From JAIOSF01 sp047159865 (GTDB lineage Bacteria > Campylobacterota > Campylobacteria > Campylobacterales > Arcobacteraceae): a stretch of 64,000 nucleotides of DNA. Position numbers and translations under genes: made by a program. Shown here piece after piece: positions 46,220-55,359 of this stretch; positions within the stretch are counted from its first letter, which is position 1; every line of letters starts with the position of its first letter. The notes below the pieces were generated by a model. The model ran no database searches and was not told the origin of the DNA. It saw only the letters and a program-made list of their open reading frames with translations. The DNA lies in assembly GCF_047159865.1 (NCBI RefSeq), contig NZ_AP038804.1, positions 1,550,001 to 1,614,000 of the forward strand, written 5' to 3'.

Positions 46220-46675
46220 CTATACTCTACAGCTTCCCATTTTACTTAAGGCATTGATTTTTTCAACTCTGCCCTCATGTCTACCACCTTCAAATGAGTT
46301 TGTATCCCATGCTTCAACGATTGCTTCAATCATACCTGGACCACTCACTCTTTCACCTAAACATAATATATTTGCATCGTTGTGTTGTCTTGCCATTACT
46401 GCAGAGTACTCATTGTGACAAAGTGCAGCTCTGATACCATCAAATTTATTTGCAGCCATCGACATACCAATACCACTACCACAAATTAAGATCCCTTTGC
46501 TATCTTTATTTTTAAGTACCTCTTCACACACTTTTTCTGCAAAATCTGGGTAGTCAACTCTATCTTTAGTTGATGGACCCATATCGACTACTTCATGTCC
46601 TCTTTTTTCAAATAACTCTTTTACAAAAGCTTTAAAATCAACACCTGCATGATCTGCACCTATAAAGTACTTCAT
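46220..46675 (-). CDS. rpiB: Ribose-5-phosphate isomerase B
   Basis: A 151-residue LacA/RpiB-type isomerase interconverting ribose 5-phosphate and ribulose 5-phosphate. Signature parts are GADHAGVDFK near the start, the Cys loop CGSGIGMSMAANK and the GERVSGPGM segment. Its start overlaps the lepB stop by one base. Confidence 0.93.
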   Translation of the reverse strand: MKYFIGADHAGVDFKAFVKELFEKRGHEVVDMGPSTKDRVDYPDFAEKVCEEVLKNKDSKGILICGSGIGMSMAANKFDGIRAALCHNEYSAVMARQHNDANILCLGERVSGPGMIEAIVEAWDTNSFEGGRHEGRVEKINALSKMGSCRV

Positions 46676-47463
46676 TAATAAATTCCTTCTTGATGATCTG
46701 TTTTATTTTCTACATATTTTGTTTTTTCTAATTGTGATGGAGTTTGAAATACTCTATCCCATCTTATTTGTTTGTTTTCATCCCATGAGAAATATACAAA
46801 CCAAGGTTTTCCTACAATAAATTTATAAGGTACTGTTCCCCAAAATCGACTATCATTACTATGATCTCGATTGTCACCCATCATGAAAAATTCCCCTTCA
46901 GGTATTTTTGTAGGTACAGTATCAAAAATTTGACGATAAGGTGTGTTGAATTTTTGTACTGTTTCATCATTGTGAATACCAGGATGATCTTTTTTATAAG
47001 GATTTTCAAGATAAAGTTTATCTCCTAGTTGAGCAATATTATAACCCTTATAGTTTTCAATCATATACTCATTTCCCTCTTTTAAATGAAGATATAAGTT
47101 TTTATTTTTTACAAATACAATATCTCCCCCCGTAGCAACACATCTTTTTACATAGTGAATTTTTTCATTGTGAGGATATCGAAATACTACAATATCTCCT
47201 CTTTGTGGTTTATCACCCTCTATTAAGTGTCCATTATCATTAAAATCTGGTAATACTTTCCATTCTAACCATGGAAGTCTTGGTGTAGGGATACCATAAG
47301 AGAATTTTTTTACAAAAAGCATATCTCCTACAAGAAGAGAATTTTTCATACTCCCACTAGGGATTACAAAAGCTTGTGCAATAAAAAATATAATACCCAA
47401 AACAATTACAACAGTACCTGTCCATGAGCTACTCCATTTATAAAGCTTTTTTAAAATATTCAT
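46675..47463 (-). CDS. lepB: Signal peptidase I
   Basis: A 262-residue inner-membrane serine protease that removes Sec signal peptides. One N-terminal helix (about 15-33) leads into box B with catalytic S38 (PSGSM), then the general-base Lys K106 (HYVKRCVA) and box E GDNRDHSNDSR. Length fits single-span or weakly double-span forms. It overlaps folD and rpiB by one base each. Confidence 0.95.
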   Translation of the reverse strand: MNILKKLYKWSSSWTGTVVIVLGIIFFIAQAFVIPSGSMKNSLLVGDMLFVKKFSYGIPTPRLPWLEWKVLPDFNDNGHLIEGDKPQRGDIVVFRYPHNEKIHYVKRCVATGGDIVFVKNKNLYLHLKEGNEYMIENYKGYNIAQLGDKLYLENPYKKDHPGIHNDETVQKFNTPYRQIFDTVPTKIPEGEFFMMGDNRDHSNDSRFWGTVPYKFIVGKPWFVYFSWDENKQIRWDRVFQTPSQLEKTKYVENKTDHQEGIY

Positions 47464-48317
47464 TATAGCTCTTTTACTTCTCTTTTACTTGCTGATTTTA
47501 CAGTATTTTTTAATAACATAGCAATAGTCATTGGTCCAACTCCACCTGGAACTGGTGTGATATAAGAACATTTATCTGCAACATTTGCATAGTCTACATC
47601 ACCTACTAGTTTTCCATTATCAAGTCGATTGATACCAATATCAATAATAATTGCATCATCTTTTACCATATCTTCTTTGATAAGATTAACTACACCAACA
47701 CCAACACAAATAATATCAGCAGCTAAAGTATGTTTTTTTAAATCATCTGTATAGATATGACAAATATCAACAGTAGCATTTGCATTTAAAAGTAATGTTG
47801 CCATAGGTTTCCCTACAATATTTGAAGCACCAACAACACAAATATTTTTCCCTTGAGGATCTATATTGTACTCTTTTAAAAGTTCCATTACACCATAAGG
47901 TGTTGCAGGAATAAATCCATCAAGACCTGCTACGACTCTACCAACATTATATGGGTGAAATCCATCGACATCTTTTTTAGGGTCAATCGCTTCTAAAATA
48001 ACTGTTGTATCGATATGTTTAGGAAGAGGTAGTTGCACCAAAATTCCATCAATATTTGGATTTTTATTCATCATAGTGATGATTTCTAAGATATTGTCTT
48101 GTGAAATAGTTTCTGGCATCTCATGAGCTATACTATAGATACCAGCTTCCTTACATGCTTTACTTTTCATATTTACATAAGCGGCACTTGCCGGATCAGA
48201 ACCTACTAAAACTACTGCCAAACCTGGAGTGATACCTCTTTCTTGTAACTGAGTAACATCGTTTTTTACTTCTGCTCTGATTTTATTTGATAACTTTTTA
48301 CCATCAAGTATAGTCAT
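47463..48317 (-). CDS. folD: Methylenetetrahydrofolate dehydrogenase/cyclohydrolase
   Basis: A 284-residue bifunctional one-carbon enzyme. Catalytic-site parts YVNMKSKACKEAG (Lys in the YxxxK motif) and LPLPKHID, the NADP-binding GASNIVGKP loop and the C-terminal PVPGGVGPMTIAML are all present. First gene of the folD-lepB-rpiB unit. Confidence 0.96.
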   Translation of the reverse strand: MTILDGKKLSNKIRAEVKNDVTQLQERGITPGLAVVLVGSDPASAAYVNMKSKACKEAGIYSIAHEMPETISQDNILEIITMMNKNPNIDGILVQLPLPKHIDTTVILEAIDPKKDVDGFHPYNVGRVVAGLDGFIPATPYGVMELLKEYNIDPQGKNICVVGASNIVGKPMATLLLNANATVDICHIYTDDLKKHTLAADIICVGVGVVNLIKEDMVKDDAIIIDIGINRLDNGKLVGDVDYANVADKCSYITPVPGGVGPMTIAMLLKNTVKSASKREVKEL

Positions 48318-48395
48318 ACTAAGATTCCTTTGATTATTTATATTAAATACTATATGTTATCAAAGTTTTATTAAAGATGTGATTATAGAATAGAA

Positions 48396-49022
48396 TTAGC
48401 TTTGTTCAACTATCTCATTTAAATCATCAACAATATCTAGATGATTCATTCTTTTTTGATTGTTGGTTATAAGAGTTTCACAGTCTTTACAAATACTTAC
48501 TAAATTTTCAAGATGATATTTACCACCATTTTCTAAAGGTTTTATCATATGTGCTACAACTGTAGTGACTGTCAAGTGTTTGCTACATCGTAAACATTTT
48601 GCTTTATCTCTTGTAAGAATTGCATTTTTTCTTTGTCCCCAATCACCTGGAAGTTTGTTTTTATTTGGTTCACAATGAAAGATATAACTGCTCCAATTAT
48701 GAAGTGAAGTTGGTGTAGAGGTTGGATAAAAAGAGGAGTTAAATGGCAATTGTTTATAATGATTTATAATATTTGTTATAATAATAGATTTTCTAACTTC
48801 TGGATTTTTTTCAGATTGGCTTTGAGAAATTATTGAATAGTCAAATTTAATATCTGGATATGTTTTTTCAAGATAGATTTTGAGTTTACTAATAAAAAGA
48901 TCAAGAGTTGTTTTTTTATAAAAAAATTTTGCAATCTGTTTTCTAAATGTAAATGCAAAAGCAAATATTCCCATTAACCATAAAAGTGATGAGATGATAT
49001 AGTCCATTCCTAAAAAGTGCAT
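48396..49022 (-). CDS. Membrane-anchored HNH endonuclease-like protein
   Basis: A 208-residue protein with an N-terminal hydrophobic helix (about 8-27) and a C-terminal HNH fold: C143-x2-C146, the catalytic-type His H158 in VVAHMIKP, N173 and C178-x2-C181. The treble-clef zinc ligands look complete. Between them is an uncharacterised region of about 100 residues. A membrane-anchored HNH protein may serve DNA uptake, defence or an unrelated zinc-binding role; the sequence does not decide. It is alone, between folD and a superoxide reductase. Confidence 0.78.
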   Translation of the reverse strand: MHFLGMDYIISSLLWLMGIFAFAFTFRKQIAKFFYKKTTLDLFISKLKIYLEKTYPDIKFDYSIISQSQSEKNPEVRKSIIITNIINHYKQLPFNSSFYPTSTPTSLHNWSSYIFHCEPNKNKLPGDWGQRKNAILTRDKAKCLRCSKHLTVTTVVAHMIKPLENGGKYHLENLVSICKDCETLITNNQKRMNHLDIVDDLNEIVEQS

Positions 49023-49051
49023 CTATTTTCCTGTTTGTCGTTTTCAATAAA

Positions 49052-49081
49052 AAGAGGTGAAAGTTAAAACTTCCACCTCTT
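49052..49081 (-). terminator. Intrinsic terminator of the superoxide reductase gene
   Basis: A 14-base-pair stem with one mismatch (AAGAGGTGAAAGTT against AACTTCCACCTCTT) lies 26 bases after the stop, with T-rich sequence downstream on the minus strand. Confidence 0.85.
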
Positions 49082-49106
49082 AATAAATAGTTCTAGTTTT
49101 TAAATA

Positions 49107-49490
49107 CTAGTTAACAGCTACAGTAACTGGAGTACTTTCCCAAATACCGTGTTTTGTACAGTATCCGTGAGCAACTAAGTTTAACTTTTTAGTTGTAGGG
49201 ATAATAGTAAAAGTTGTTGTGTTGTGTGCTTTAACATTTCCTAATGTTCCTGGAACATAAGAAACTTGAGCTAATTTTGTTTCACCATTAAATAGTGTAA
49301 TTGATTCAATGTAATGATCAAAATCATCTGGATGAGTATATTCATTACCCATTTTAACTGTTACTTCAAATGGCTCACCTGCAGTTGCAGTCTCAGCACA
49401 GTGAATAAACGGACTATGTCTATCTATTAAATCTTTTTTTGCTTCTCTTTCAACAGTGTCGATATCTACATATTTATTAATTTTTGGCAT
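49107..49490 (-). CDS. Superoxide reductase (neelaredoxin/desulfoferrodoxin type, single Fe site)
   Basis: A 127-residue protein that reduces superoxide to peroxide without making oxygen. The full four-His one-Cys iron site is visible: H25, H53, H59, C111 and H114 (YCTKHGIWES). There is no desulforedoxin domain, so it is the class II form. The usual Glu-Lys pair before the first His is Asp23-Arg24 here. The start is set at 49490 because AAAGGAAA lies upstream; 16 further in-frame codons are not family-like. A TATAAT at 49521-49526 and the terminator downstream make it monocistronic. Confidence 0.88.
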   Translation of the reverse strand: MPKINKYVDIDTVEREAKKDLIDRHSPFIHCAETATAGEPFEVTVKMGNEYTHPDDFDHYIESITLFNGETKLAQVSYVPGTLGNVKAHNTTTFTIIPTTKKLNLVAHGYCTKHGIWESTPVTVAVN

Positions 49491-49520
49491 ATTAATTTCC
49501 TTTTGTTTTAAATTGTATAA

Positions 49521-49526
49521 ATTATA
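49521..49526 (-). promoter_or_regulatory. Putative superoxide reductase -10 element
   Basis: GTGTATAATTTA on the minus strand, about 31 bases before the start at 49490. Confidence 0.5.
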
Positions 49527-49581
49527 CACTAATAACATTTAAGTTAGTATGTAAAATAGTTTTCTAGTATATAAGTTTAAG

Positions 49582-49872
49582 TTAACTATCAATAACTTTG
49601 AGTTTTTTTTCTAAATAAAATGTTCCAAAAGGTATTAAAGAAGCTATAAAAGCCATTGTAATAAATCCAAAATTCCATTTTAATTCTCGTGCCGTTACTA
49701 CAAGTAAAAAAAGAAAAAGTAAAAATAATACACCGTGAGCCATACCGACATATTTTACTACTATAGGTTCACCTATGATATATTTTATAGGCATTGCTAT
49801 AAATAATAGTACTAAAAAAGAGATACCTTCCATAAAAGCTATCAGTCTAAATTTTTTCAAGTTTGTTTTCAT
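49582..49872 (-). CDS. DUF3817-type small membrane protein
   Basis: A 96-residue protein with three transmembrane helices and the family-like pattern RLIAFMEGISFLVLLFIAMPIKY, given here by its parts FMEGISF and MPIKY, then KYVGMAHGVLF. DUF3817 proteins are small integral membrane proteins of unknown role. It stands alone between short gaps. Confidence 0.8.
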   Translation of the reverse strand: MKTNLKKFRLIAFMEGISFLVLLFIAMPIKYIIGEPIVVKYVGMAHGVLFLLFLFLLVVTARELKWNFGFITMAFIASLIPFGTFYLEKKLKVIDS

Positions 49873-49914
49873 CCGTTTTTGTCCTTTAATAGTGTAAATA
49901 TATCAAGATATCAT

Positions 49915-50427
49915 TTAATTTAGATTAATAAATTGATGTATAATCTTTTGTTTGGATATGAGTGACTTTATGTAGTCTTTTGGAAGTTTTTTTGAGCTTA
50001 AATGGTCACTTACTATTTTAAAAATAAATATATTTTCCTTTTTTAAATACAACGAACTGATTCTGTGAAAATATTTTGCTTCCATATCATACAAAGTAGG
50101 GTTTGTTTCTTGTGAATTTGTTGTGATTTTATCGTGTGTTATTAATGGAAGTTTTTTTATATTTTCTAAACATCTGTTTGTACAGAAAAGAGTTCCTATA
50201 TCTATTTTTATATCATTGCAACCAGCAATTCCGATATTAAGAGCTTTTGTGATGCTATGATTTGAAAATATATCTTCAAGTGTTAAAAGAGTATTTTGTT
50301 TTCCTATTCCAGAGATTAAAACAATAAGTTTATCATTTTGATAAAGTTTATTGTTTATTTTTTTCAGTTTATAATACTCTATAAAACTTTGTGCTTCACA
50401 TAATAAAGCTGTATGAATTAAAATCAT
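49915..50427 (-). CDS. Short nucleoside phosphorylase/nucleosidase-like protein
   Basis: A 170-residue protein of the PNP/MTAN fold. Seen are an N-terminal strand with ALLCEAQSF, a GIGKQN turn, NIGIAGC, the substrate-binding DMEA and the VSD segment carrying the family's catalytic Asp. It is about 60 residues shorter than typical MTA/SAH nucleosidases, mostly in the middle. It overlaps metH by four bases (ATGA), which suggests a link to the methyl cycle or futalosine hydrolysis, but substrate is unknown. Confidence 0.7.
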   Translation of the reverse strand: MILIHTALLCEAQSFIEYYKLKKINNKLYQNDKLIVLISGIGKQNTLLTLEDIFSNHSITKALNIGIAGCNDIKIDIGTLFCTNRCLENIKKLPLITHDKITTNSQETNPTLYDMEAKYFHRISSLYLKKENIFIFKIVSDHLSSKKLPKDYIKSLISKQKIIHQFINLN

Positions 50428-53400
50428 ACATTAAAGTATTTTGCTTCTTTGTTTGGAACAATGATAGCAACCGTACTTTGCTCAGGATGTATTTGAAATG
50501 TTTCACTTAACTCTATACCAAAATCTTCAGGTTTGAGTAGATCAAAAATATCTCTATTCATAGAAAGATCAGGACACGCTGCATACCCTGGGCTATATCT
50601 ACACCCTTGATATTGTTTCATTCGAACATCATTTAATGTTGGTTTTTCTTTATCTACTATATTAAGGTCAAGTCTGACTTGTTTATGAACCATCTCAGCA
50701 CAAGCTTCAGCTAATTCTACTCCTAAACCATGAACTTGATAGTATCGTACAAAGTTACCTTCATCATAAATAGCTTTTTCAAAATCTGTGATTTTAAGCC
50801 CTGAACTTACAAAACTAAAAGCAACCGTATCAAACTCATCACTTGTAAAATAATCACTCAAACATCTATGTGGAGATGCCCCTTGTCGTGGAAAATCAAA
50901 AGTTTTGATAATATTTTTTTTCTCATTATCGTAAATATGAAGTTTTGTATCTTCTGATTTACAGTAAAAATAAGAATATAAAACAATAGGATCAAAGATT
51001 TTTTTATCTAAAAACTCATCTTTTAAATCATTGTATATCTCTTGTACTACCTCTTTCTCATATTTTAAAAATTTGTCTTTATCTTGAGCACCTTTTTTGT
51101 AACCCCATCTTTGTCTAAATAAAACTCTGTGGTTTATCCATTCAAAAGCTAAACTAGGGTCAAAATCCTTACTCATATCTCTTCTTTTATAGAATGGAGC
51201 TGTATAGTTGTGTTTATTTTCTAATAGTTTTGGAGTATGTATCTCTTTATCAAAAACAACTTTTTCTTTTTTTTCTACATCATCATAAACTATTAAATCT
51301 GCTGCCATCTGTGTATCGAGTGTTCCTCCCGCCTCAACTCTTTGCATAGCAATAACGCCATCAAAAGCATCTCGACAGTAAAAAATATCTCCACTGTAAA
51401 TAGGACGACAAAAATCATCAACAAAAGCTTTTGTAAGTGCTGCTCCACCTATAAGAACAGGTATGTCAAGTTTTTGTTTTTCAAGCTCTACCATATTTGC
51501 TTTCATCTCATTTGTAGATTTTACAAGTAACCCACTCATCCCTATTGCACTTGCATTGTGTTCTTTGGCTGTTTGGATAAAATCATCTATTGAAACTTTT
51601 ATCCCTATGTTTATAACTTTAAATCCATTGTTACTTAAAATAATATCTACAAGGTTTTTCCCAACATCATGCACATCACCTTTAACTGTACCCAAAACAA
51701 GTATAGTTTCTGATTCTTTTTCCACTTTTGGTAAAAATGGGTTCAGTTGATCAACTGTAGCTTTCATGGTCTCGGCACTTTGAAGTACAAAAGGAAGTTG
51801 CATCTCACCATTTCCAAAAAGTACACCTATCTCTTTCATCCCATCAATAAGCCACTCGTTTACAATAAGCTCAGCAGGAACTGTGTCTTTTAGTTGAAGA
51901 GCTAAAGGTATAAGTCTCTCTTTGTCACCATCTTTGAGCAGTTGTATCACTTTTTCATTGTCTGTGAGTTTTTCATACTCCTCATCACTTTGTTGCTCAA
52001 CCGCTTCTATATCTGAAAAATGTTCAATAAAAGCAAAAAGAGGATCACCATCTTCTTGGTTGTTAAAAAGTAAATCTTCACACGCTTTTAAATCTTCTTT
52101 ACTCATTTTATTTATAGGGATAAGATGTTTTACATTTACAATTGCAGATGTTAATCCAGCTTCGATACAATGATGTAAAAACACACTATTTAAATATACT
52201 CTTGCATGTGTATTAAGACCAAAAGAGATATTTGAAAGTCCTAGTGTTGTTCCCACTTCTGGGTGCATTATTTGGAACTCTCTTATCGCTTCAATTGTCT
52301 CAATAGCAGCTGTTCTATACTCGTCATCTCCACTACCAACAGTAAATACAAGCATATCAAATACTAAATCAGCAGGATTGATTTTGTGTAAGTTAACAGC
52401 TCTTTGATATATTCGTTCAGCTATTTCTACTTTTTTGTCTTTTGTTTTTGCCATAGCAACTTCATCGATTACTAAACAAACTAAACTTGTACCATGTTTT
52501 TTTGCCATAGAACAAATTTCATCAAATCTCTCTATTCCATCTTCAAGGTTTACAGAGTTTAAAATAGGTTTACCACCTATGAGTTTTAAGGCTTGTTCTA
52601 GTGCTGGTATTTGAGTAGAATCTGGCATAAGTGGAAGTGATATTTTTTGTGCATACAAAGAAGCTACCTCTTCCATATCTTTTGTTTCATCACGCCCAGC
52701 AAATCCAACGCTCACATCAATAATATGCGCCCCAGCTCTTACTTGTTGTTGCCCAACAGTTAAAGTACCTTCAAAATCTTCAGCCTTGAGTAGTTCTCTA
52801 AATGCTTTAGAACCTGTAGCATTACTTCTTTCCCCTATTAAAAGAGGCGATGGATTTTGTTTGAGTTCAACTGTATTGAAAAGTGATGCTAAAGAAGTAG
52901 GGTGATCTCCTGTTGGAACTTTGGGTACAATATTTTCTACACTTTTTACTAAAGCTTTAATATGTGCAGGCGTAGTTCCACAACATCCACCTAAAAAACT
53001 TACCCCATCAAATTCTAAAAATTGTTTTTGAATATCAGAAAATTCTTGTGCTTCCATTGGATAAAAACTACATCCACCACGATTTTCAGGAAGTCCTGCA
53101 TTTGCATGAATTGAAAGTAGTTTATTTGAACATTCACTTAATATCTTTAAATGTTTTTTAACTTGCTCTGGTCCTGTTCCACAGTTGAATCCTAACGATA
53201 AAATATCAAAAGGTTCTAAAATAGTTGCTATAGTTTGAGCATCAGTTCCTATAAGCATAGTTCCTGATAACTCAATCGTAGCACTCACCATAATAGGAAT
53301 GTGTGGCGTCGTATCTTGGAGTGCATGAATGGCTGCTTTTATCTGTAAAGGATCTTGACAAGTTTCAAGTAGAAAAACATCAACACCTCCATCAGCTAGC

Positions 53401-53855
53401 CCTTGGGCTGTTACACAATATCCCTCATACATAGTATCATAGTCAATATGTTTCAAACTAGGTAATTTTGTTCCTGGACCAATTGCTCCTAAAACAAATC
53501 TAGGTTTCTCAAGGGTAGAAAACTTTGTACAAACATCTTTTACAATTTTTGCACCTAGTTTTGATAACTCATAACTTCTTTGTCCCATATCGTATTCATC
53601 AAGTACCCATGGCATAGAACCAAAGGTATTTGTTTTTATCATATCAGCACCAGCTTCGGCATACGCTGTGTGTATTTGTGTCAAAATTTCTGGAGCAGTT
53701 GCATTTAATAGTTCATTACAACCCTCTTGATCAATACCTTTATCATCTAACCATGCATTTTGTGGTATCTCTGCATTTTGCAGCTGAGTTCCCATCGCAC
53801 CATCAATCACTAGTGGTCTTGTTTTTATAAGTTTTTGTATTTGTTCTTTTATCAT
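50424..53855 (-). CDS. metH: Cobalamin-dependent methionine synthase
   Basis: An 1143-residue four-module enzyme. Homocysteine domain (about 1-310) with zinc ligands C225, C291 and C292; folate-binding domain (about 330-600); cobalamin cap and Rossmann domains with base-off His H729 in GDVHDVGKN; and a C-terminal reactivation domain (about 890-1143) containing RYSPGYAACPD. All domains are present. It needs cobalamin, but no B12 riboswitch is visible. It lies eight bases after the Csd4-like gene. Confidence 0.97.
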   Translation of the reverse strand: MIKEQIQKLIKTRPLVIDGAMGTQLQNAEIPQNAWLDDKGIDQEGCNELLNATAPEILTQIHTAYAEAGADMIKTNTFGSMPWVLDEYDMGQRSYELSKLGAKIVKDVCTKFSTLEKPRFVLGAIGPGTKLPSLKHIDYDTMYEGYCVTAQGLADGGVDVFLLETCQDPLQIKAAIHALQDTTPHIPIMVSATIELSGTMLIGTDAQTIATILEPFDILSLGFNCGTGPEQVKKHLKILSECSNKLLSIHANAGLPENRGGCSFYPMEAQEFSDIQKQFLEFDGVSFLGGCCGTTPAHIKALVKSVENIVPKVPTGDHPTSLASLFNTVELKQNPSPLLIGERSNATGSKAFRELLKAEDFEGTLTVGQQQVRAGAHIIDVSVGFAGRDETKDMEEVASLYAQKISLPLMPDSTQIPALEQALKLIGGKPILNSVNLEDGIERFDEICSMAKKHGTSLVCLVIDEVAMAKTKDKKVEIAERIYQRAVNLHKINPADLVFDMLVFTVGSGDDEYRTAAIETIEAIREFQIMHPEVGTTLGLSNISFGLNTHARVYLNSVFLHHCIEAGLTSAIVNVKHLIPINKMSKEDLKACEDLLFNNQEDGDPLFAFIEHFSDIEAVEQQSDEEYEKLTDNEKVIQLLKDGDKERLIPLALQLKDTVPAELIVNEWLIDGMKEIGVLFGNGEMQLPFVLQSAETMKATVDQLNPFLPKVEKESETILVLGTVKGDVHDVGKNLVDIILSNNGFKVINIGIKVSIDDFIQTAKEHNASAIGMSGLLVKSTNEMKANMVELEKQKLDIPVLIGGAALTKAFVDDFCRPIYSGDIFYCRDAFDGVIAMQRVEAGGTLDTQMAADLIVYDDVEKKEKVVFDKEIHTPKLLENKHNYTAPFYKRRDMSKDFDPSLAFEWINHRVLFRQRWGYKKGAQDKDKFLKYEKEVVQEIYNDLKDEFLDKKIFDPIVLYSYFYCKSEDTKLHIYDNEKKNIIKTFDFPRQGASPHRCLSDYFTSDEFDTVAFSFVSSGLKITDFEKAIYDEGNFVRYYQVHGLGVELAEACAEMVHKQVRLDLNIVDKEKPTLNDVRMKQYQGCRYSPGYAACPDLSMNRDIFDLLKPEDFGIELSETFQIHPEQSTVAIIVPNKEAKYFNV

Positions 53856-53862
53856 CTATTTG

Positions 53863-55356
53863 TCATCCTGCAAATTTTACAAGTATCATCCCAGCAAATT
53901 TTTCTTTTGAATAAAATTCAATTCTATAAATTAAACCATCTTTATCGATAGAAAATTTCTTCATCATATCGCTGTGATGTATTGTTATATTTGTTTCTTT
54001 TTTTGTTTTATTGGTATATCCAATCACATTTACTCTATAGTTGTCAATTGGCATTATGTTAAAGTTTTCTTTCACTGTAATAACTGAACCAAATGATACT
54101 TTTCTTTTGACACTATCTACTTTTATATCAATATCTTTATTTTCAACCTCATAGTCTATATAATCAGCTTTTAAACGAGATAATCTTCTATTTCCATAAT
54201 AGATACTATATTCATTGTTTTTTTTGACTATTGTCATCAAAGGATTACTTGGTACAAAGTCTATACTACCATCGTTTTTCACTGGAAAATAGTTTATAAT
54301 ATTTCGTATTTTTGAAAGTGGTAGTTTGATTTTATTATCATAAAAAGATATCTCAATATCATTGTCAAGAATATTTTTTATCACTTGGTCGTTAAGATTA
54401 AATTGTCTTTCATACTCAATACCCATCGTGTCCATATATTTTTCTAAAGCAAGAAGGTGATAGTAAGTTCTTTGATGTGTTGGTAAGTTTTTACTAGCTT
54501 CATTTCCAAAAGCAGCTTTCCCTTTATTTATGGCATAGTAAGTGAGTGTTTTTTCCATCTCTTTATCACCTTCACTTGTACGAGTATTGTGTAGGTGATA
54601 TATATGTTCTTTTTTGATAAGACTTTTGTTTACATGAGATACTACACTGTTTGATATCTCAAAAAGGTTTGAATATTTGTGGTCTTTAAGTATCTCTTGA
54701 TCAATGATTGAACACTGTCCCCATTTATATGGAGAATGTTCTTTGTCTATATATTTTGGTCTATAATAACCACTCCCGTCATGGAGATTTACTATTAGTT
54801 TTACATTATCATGATTGATATAGTTTTTAATTCTTTGGATTGTTTCATATTCAGGGTCATCTTTTGATAAGTTGGCAAACTTACGATTCATATCACCATA
54901 AGGTCCACGACTTCGTTTGATGATACTATAAAAGTTTAGATTTGGTACAACCCAAACAGAACCTTTTGTAATCTTATAATGAGTCACAATTAAAGATGCT
55001 GCCATAAAACCACCAGGTTCATCACCTTGAATACCCCCTACAATTAGAAGAGTATTATTATCATCTTTAAAACCTTTTTTGATGATATTGAAATCAAAGT
55101 TTTTTATTGTACTTTTTGTTGCAATTGAGCTTGATCTTTGTATAGTTTTGGGAGGATAGGACAATGCTTCTTTTGTCTTTTCTTCAACTTGATTTAGATC
55201 TTTTACTTTTGTTTTATTTAAATCTACATTTTCTTTTTCGATGATAGTACTTTGATTTAGAGGTGGTGTTTTTATAGGTTCATTTTTTTCATTGCATCCT
55301 AAAAATAAAAATGATATAAAAATAAGAAAAAAGGATTTTTTGAAATTGATGTTCAT
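53863..55356 (-). CDS. M14 D,L-carboxypeptidase, Csd4/Pgp1-like cell-shape lipoprotein
   Basis: A 497-residue lipoprotein with lipobox FLGC (C21), a spacer to about residue 85, a carboxypeptidase domain and two C-terminal beta-rich domains. The zinc site is Q110-x2-E113 (GGIQGDE) and H192 (LHDGSGYYRP), the Gln-for-His variant known in Helicobacter Csd4 and Campylobacter Pgp1. Those enzymes trim the tripeptide to a dipeptide and are needed for helical or curved shape. RGPYGDMNRKFA is also shared. It lies three bases after the M15 peptidase, implying a coupled peptidoglycan role. Confidence 0.88.
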   Translation of the reverse strand: MNINFKKSFFLIFISFLFLGCNEKNEPIKTPPLNQSTIIEKENVDLNKTKVKDLNQVEEKTKEALSYPPKTIQRSSSIATKSTIKNFDFNIIKKGFKDDNNTLLIVGGIQGDEPGGFMAASLIVTHYKITKGSVWVVPNLNFYSIIKRSRGPYGDMNRKFANLSKDDPEYETIQRIKNYINHDNVKLIVNLHDGSGYYRPKYIDKEHSPYKWGQCSIIDQEILKDHKYSNLFEISNSVVSHVNKSLIKKEHIYHLHNTRTSEGDKEMEKTLTYYAINKGKAAFGNEASKNLPTHQRTYYHLLALEKYMDTMGIEYERQFNLNDQVIKNILDNDIEISFYDNKIKLPLSKIRNIINYFPVKNDGSIDFVPSNPLMTIVKKNNEYSIYYGNRRLSRLKADYIDYEVENKDIDIKVDSVKRKVSFGSVITVKENFNIMPIDNYRVNVIGYTNKTKKETNITIHHSDMMKKFSIDKDGLIYRIEFYSKEKFAGMILVKFAG

Positions 55357-55359
55357 AAT

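Noticed and set aside
49491..49538. Upstream in-frame extension of the superoxide reductase
   Set aside because: It overlaps the TATAAT promoter element, and a strong AAAGGAAA site supports the start at 49490.
53856..53862. Cobalamin riboswitch for metH
   Set aside because: There are only seven bases between the upstream gene and metH, so no riboswitch can be there.
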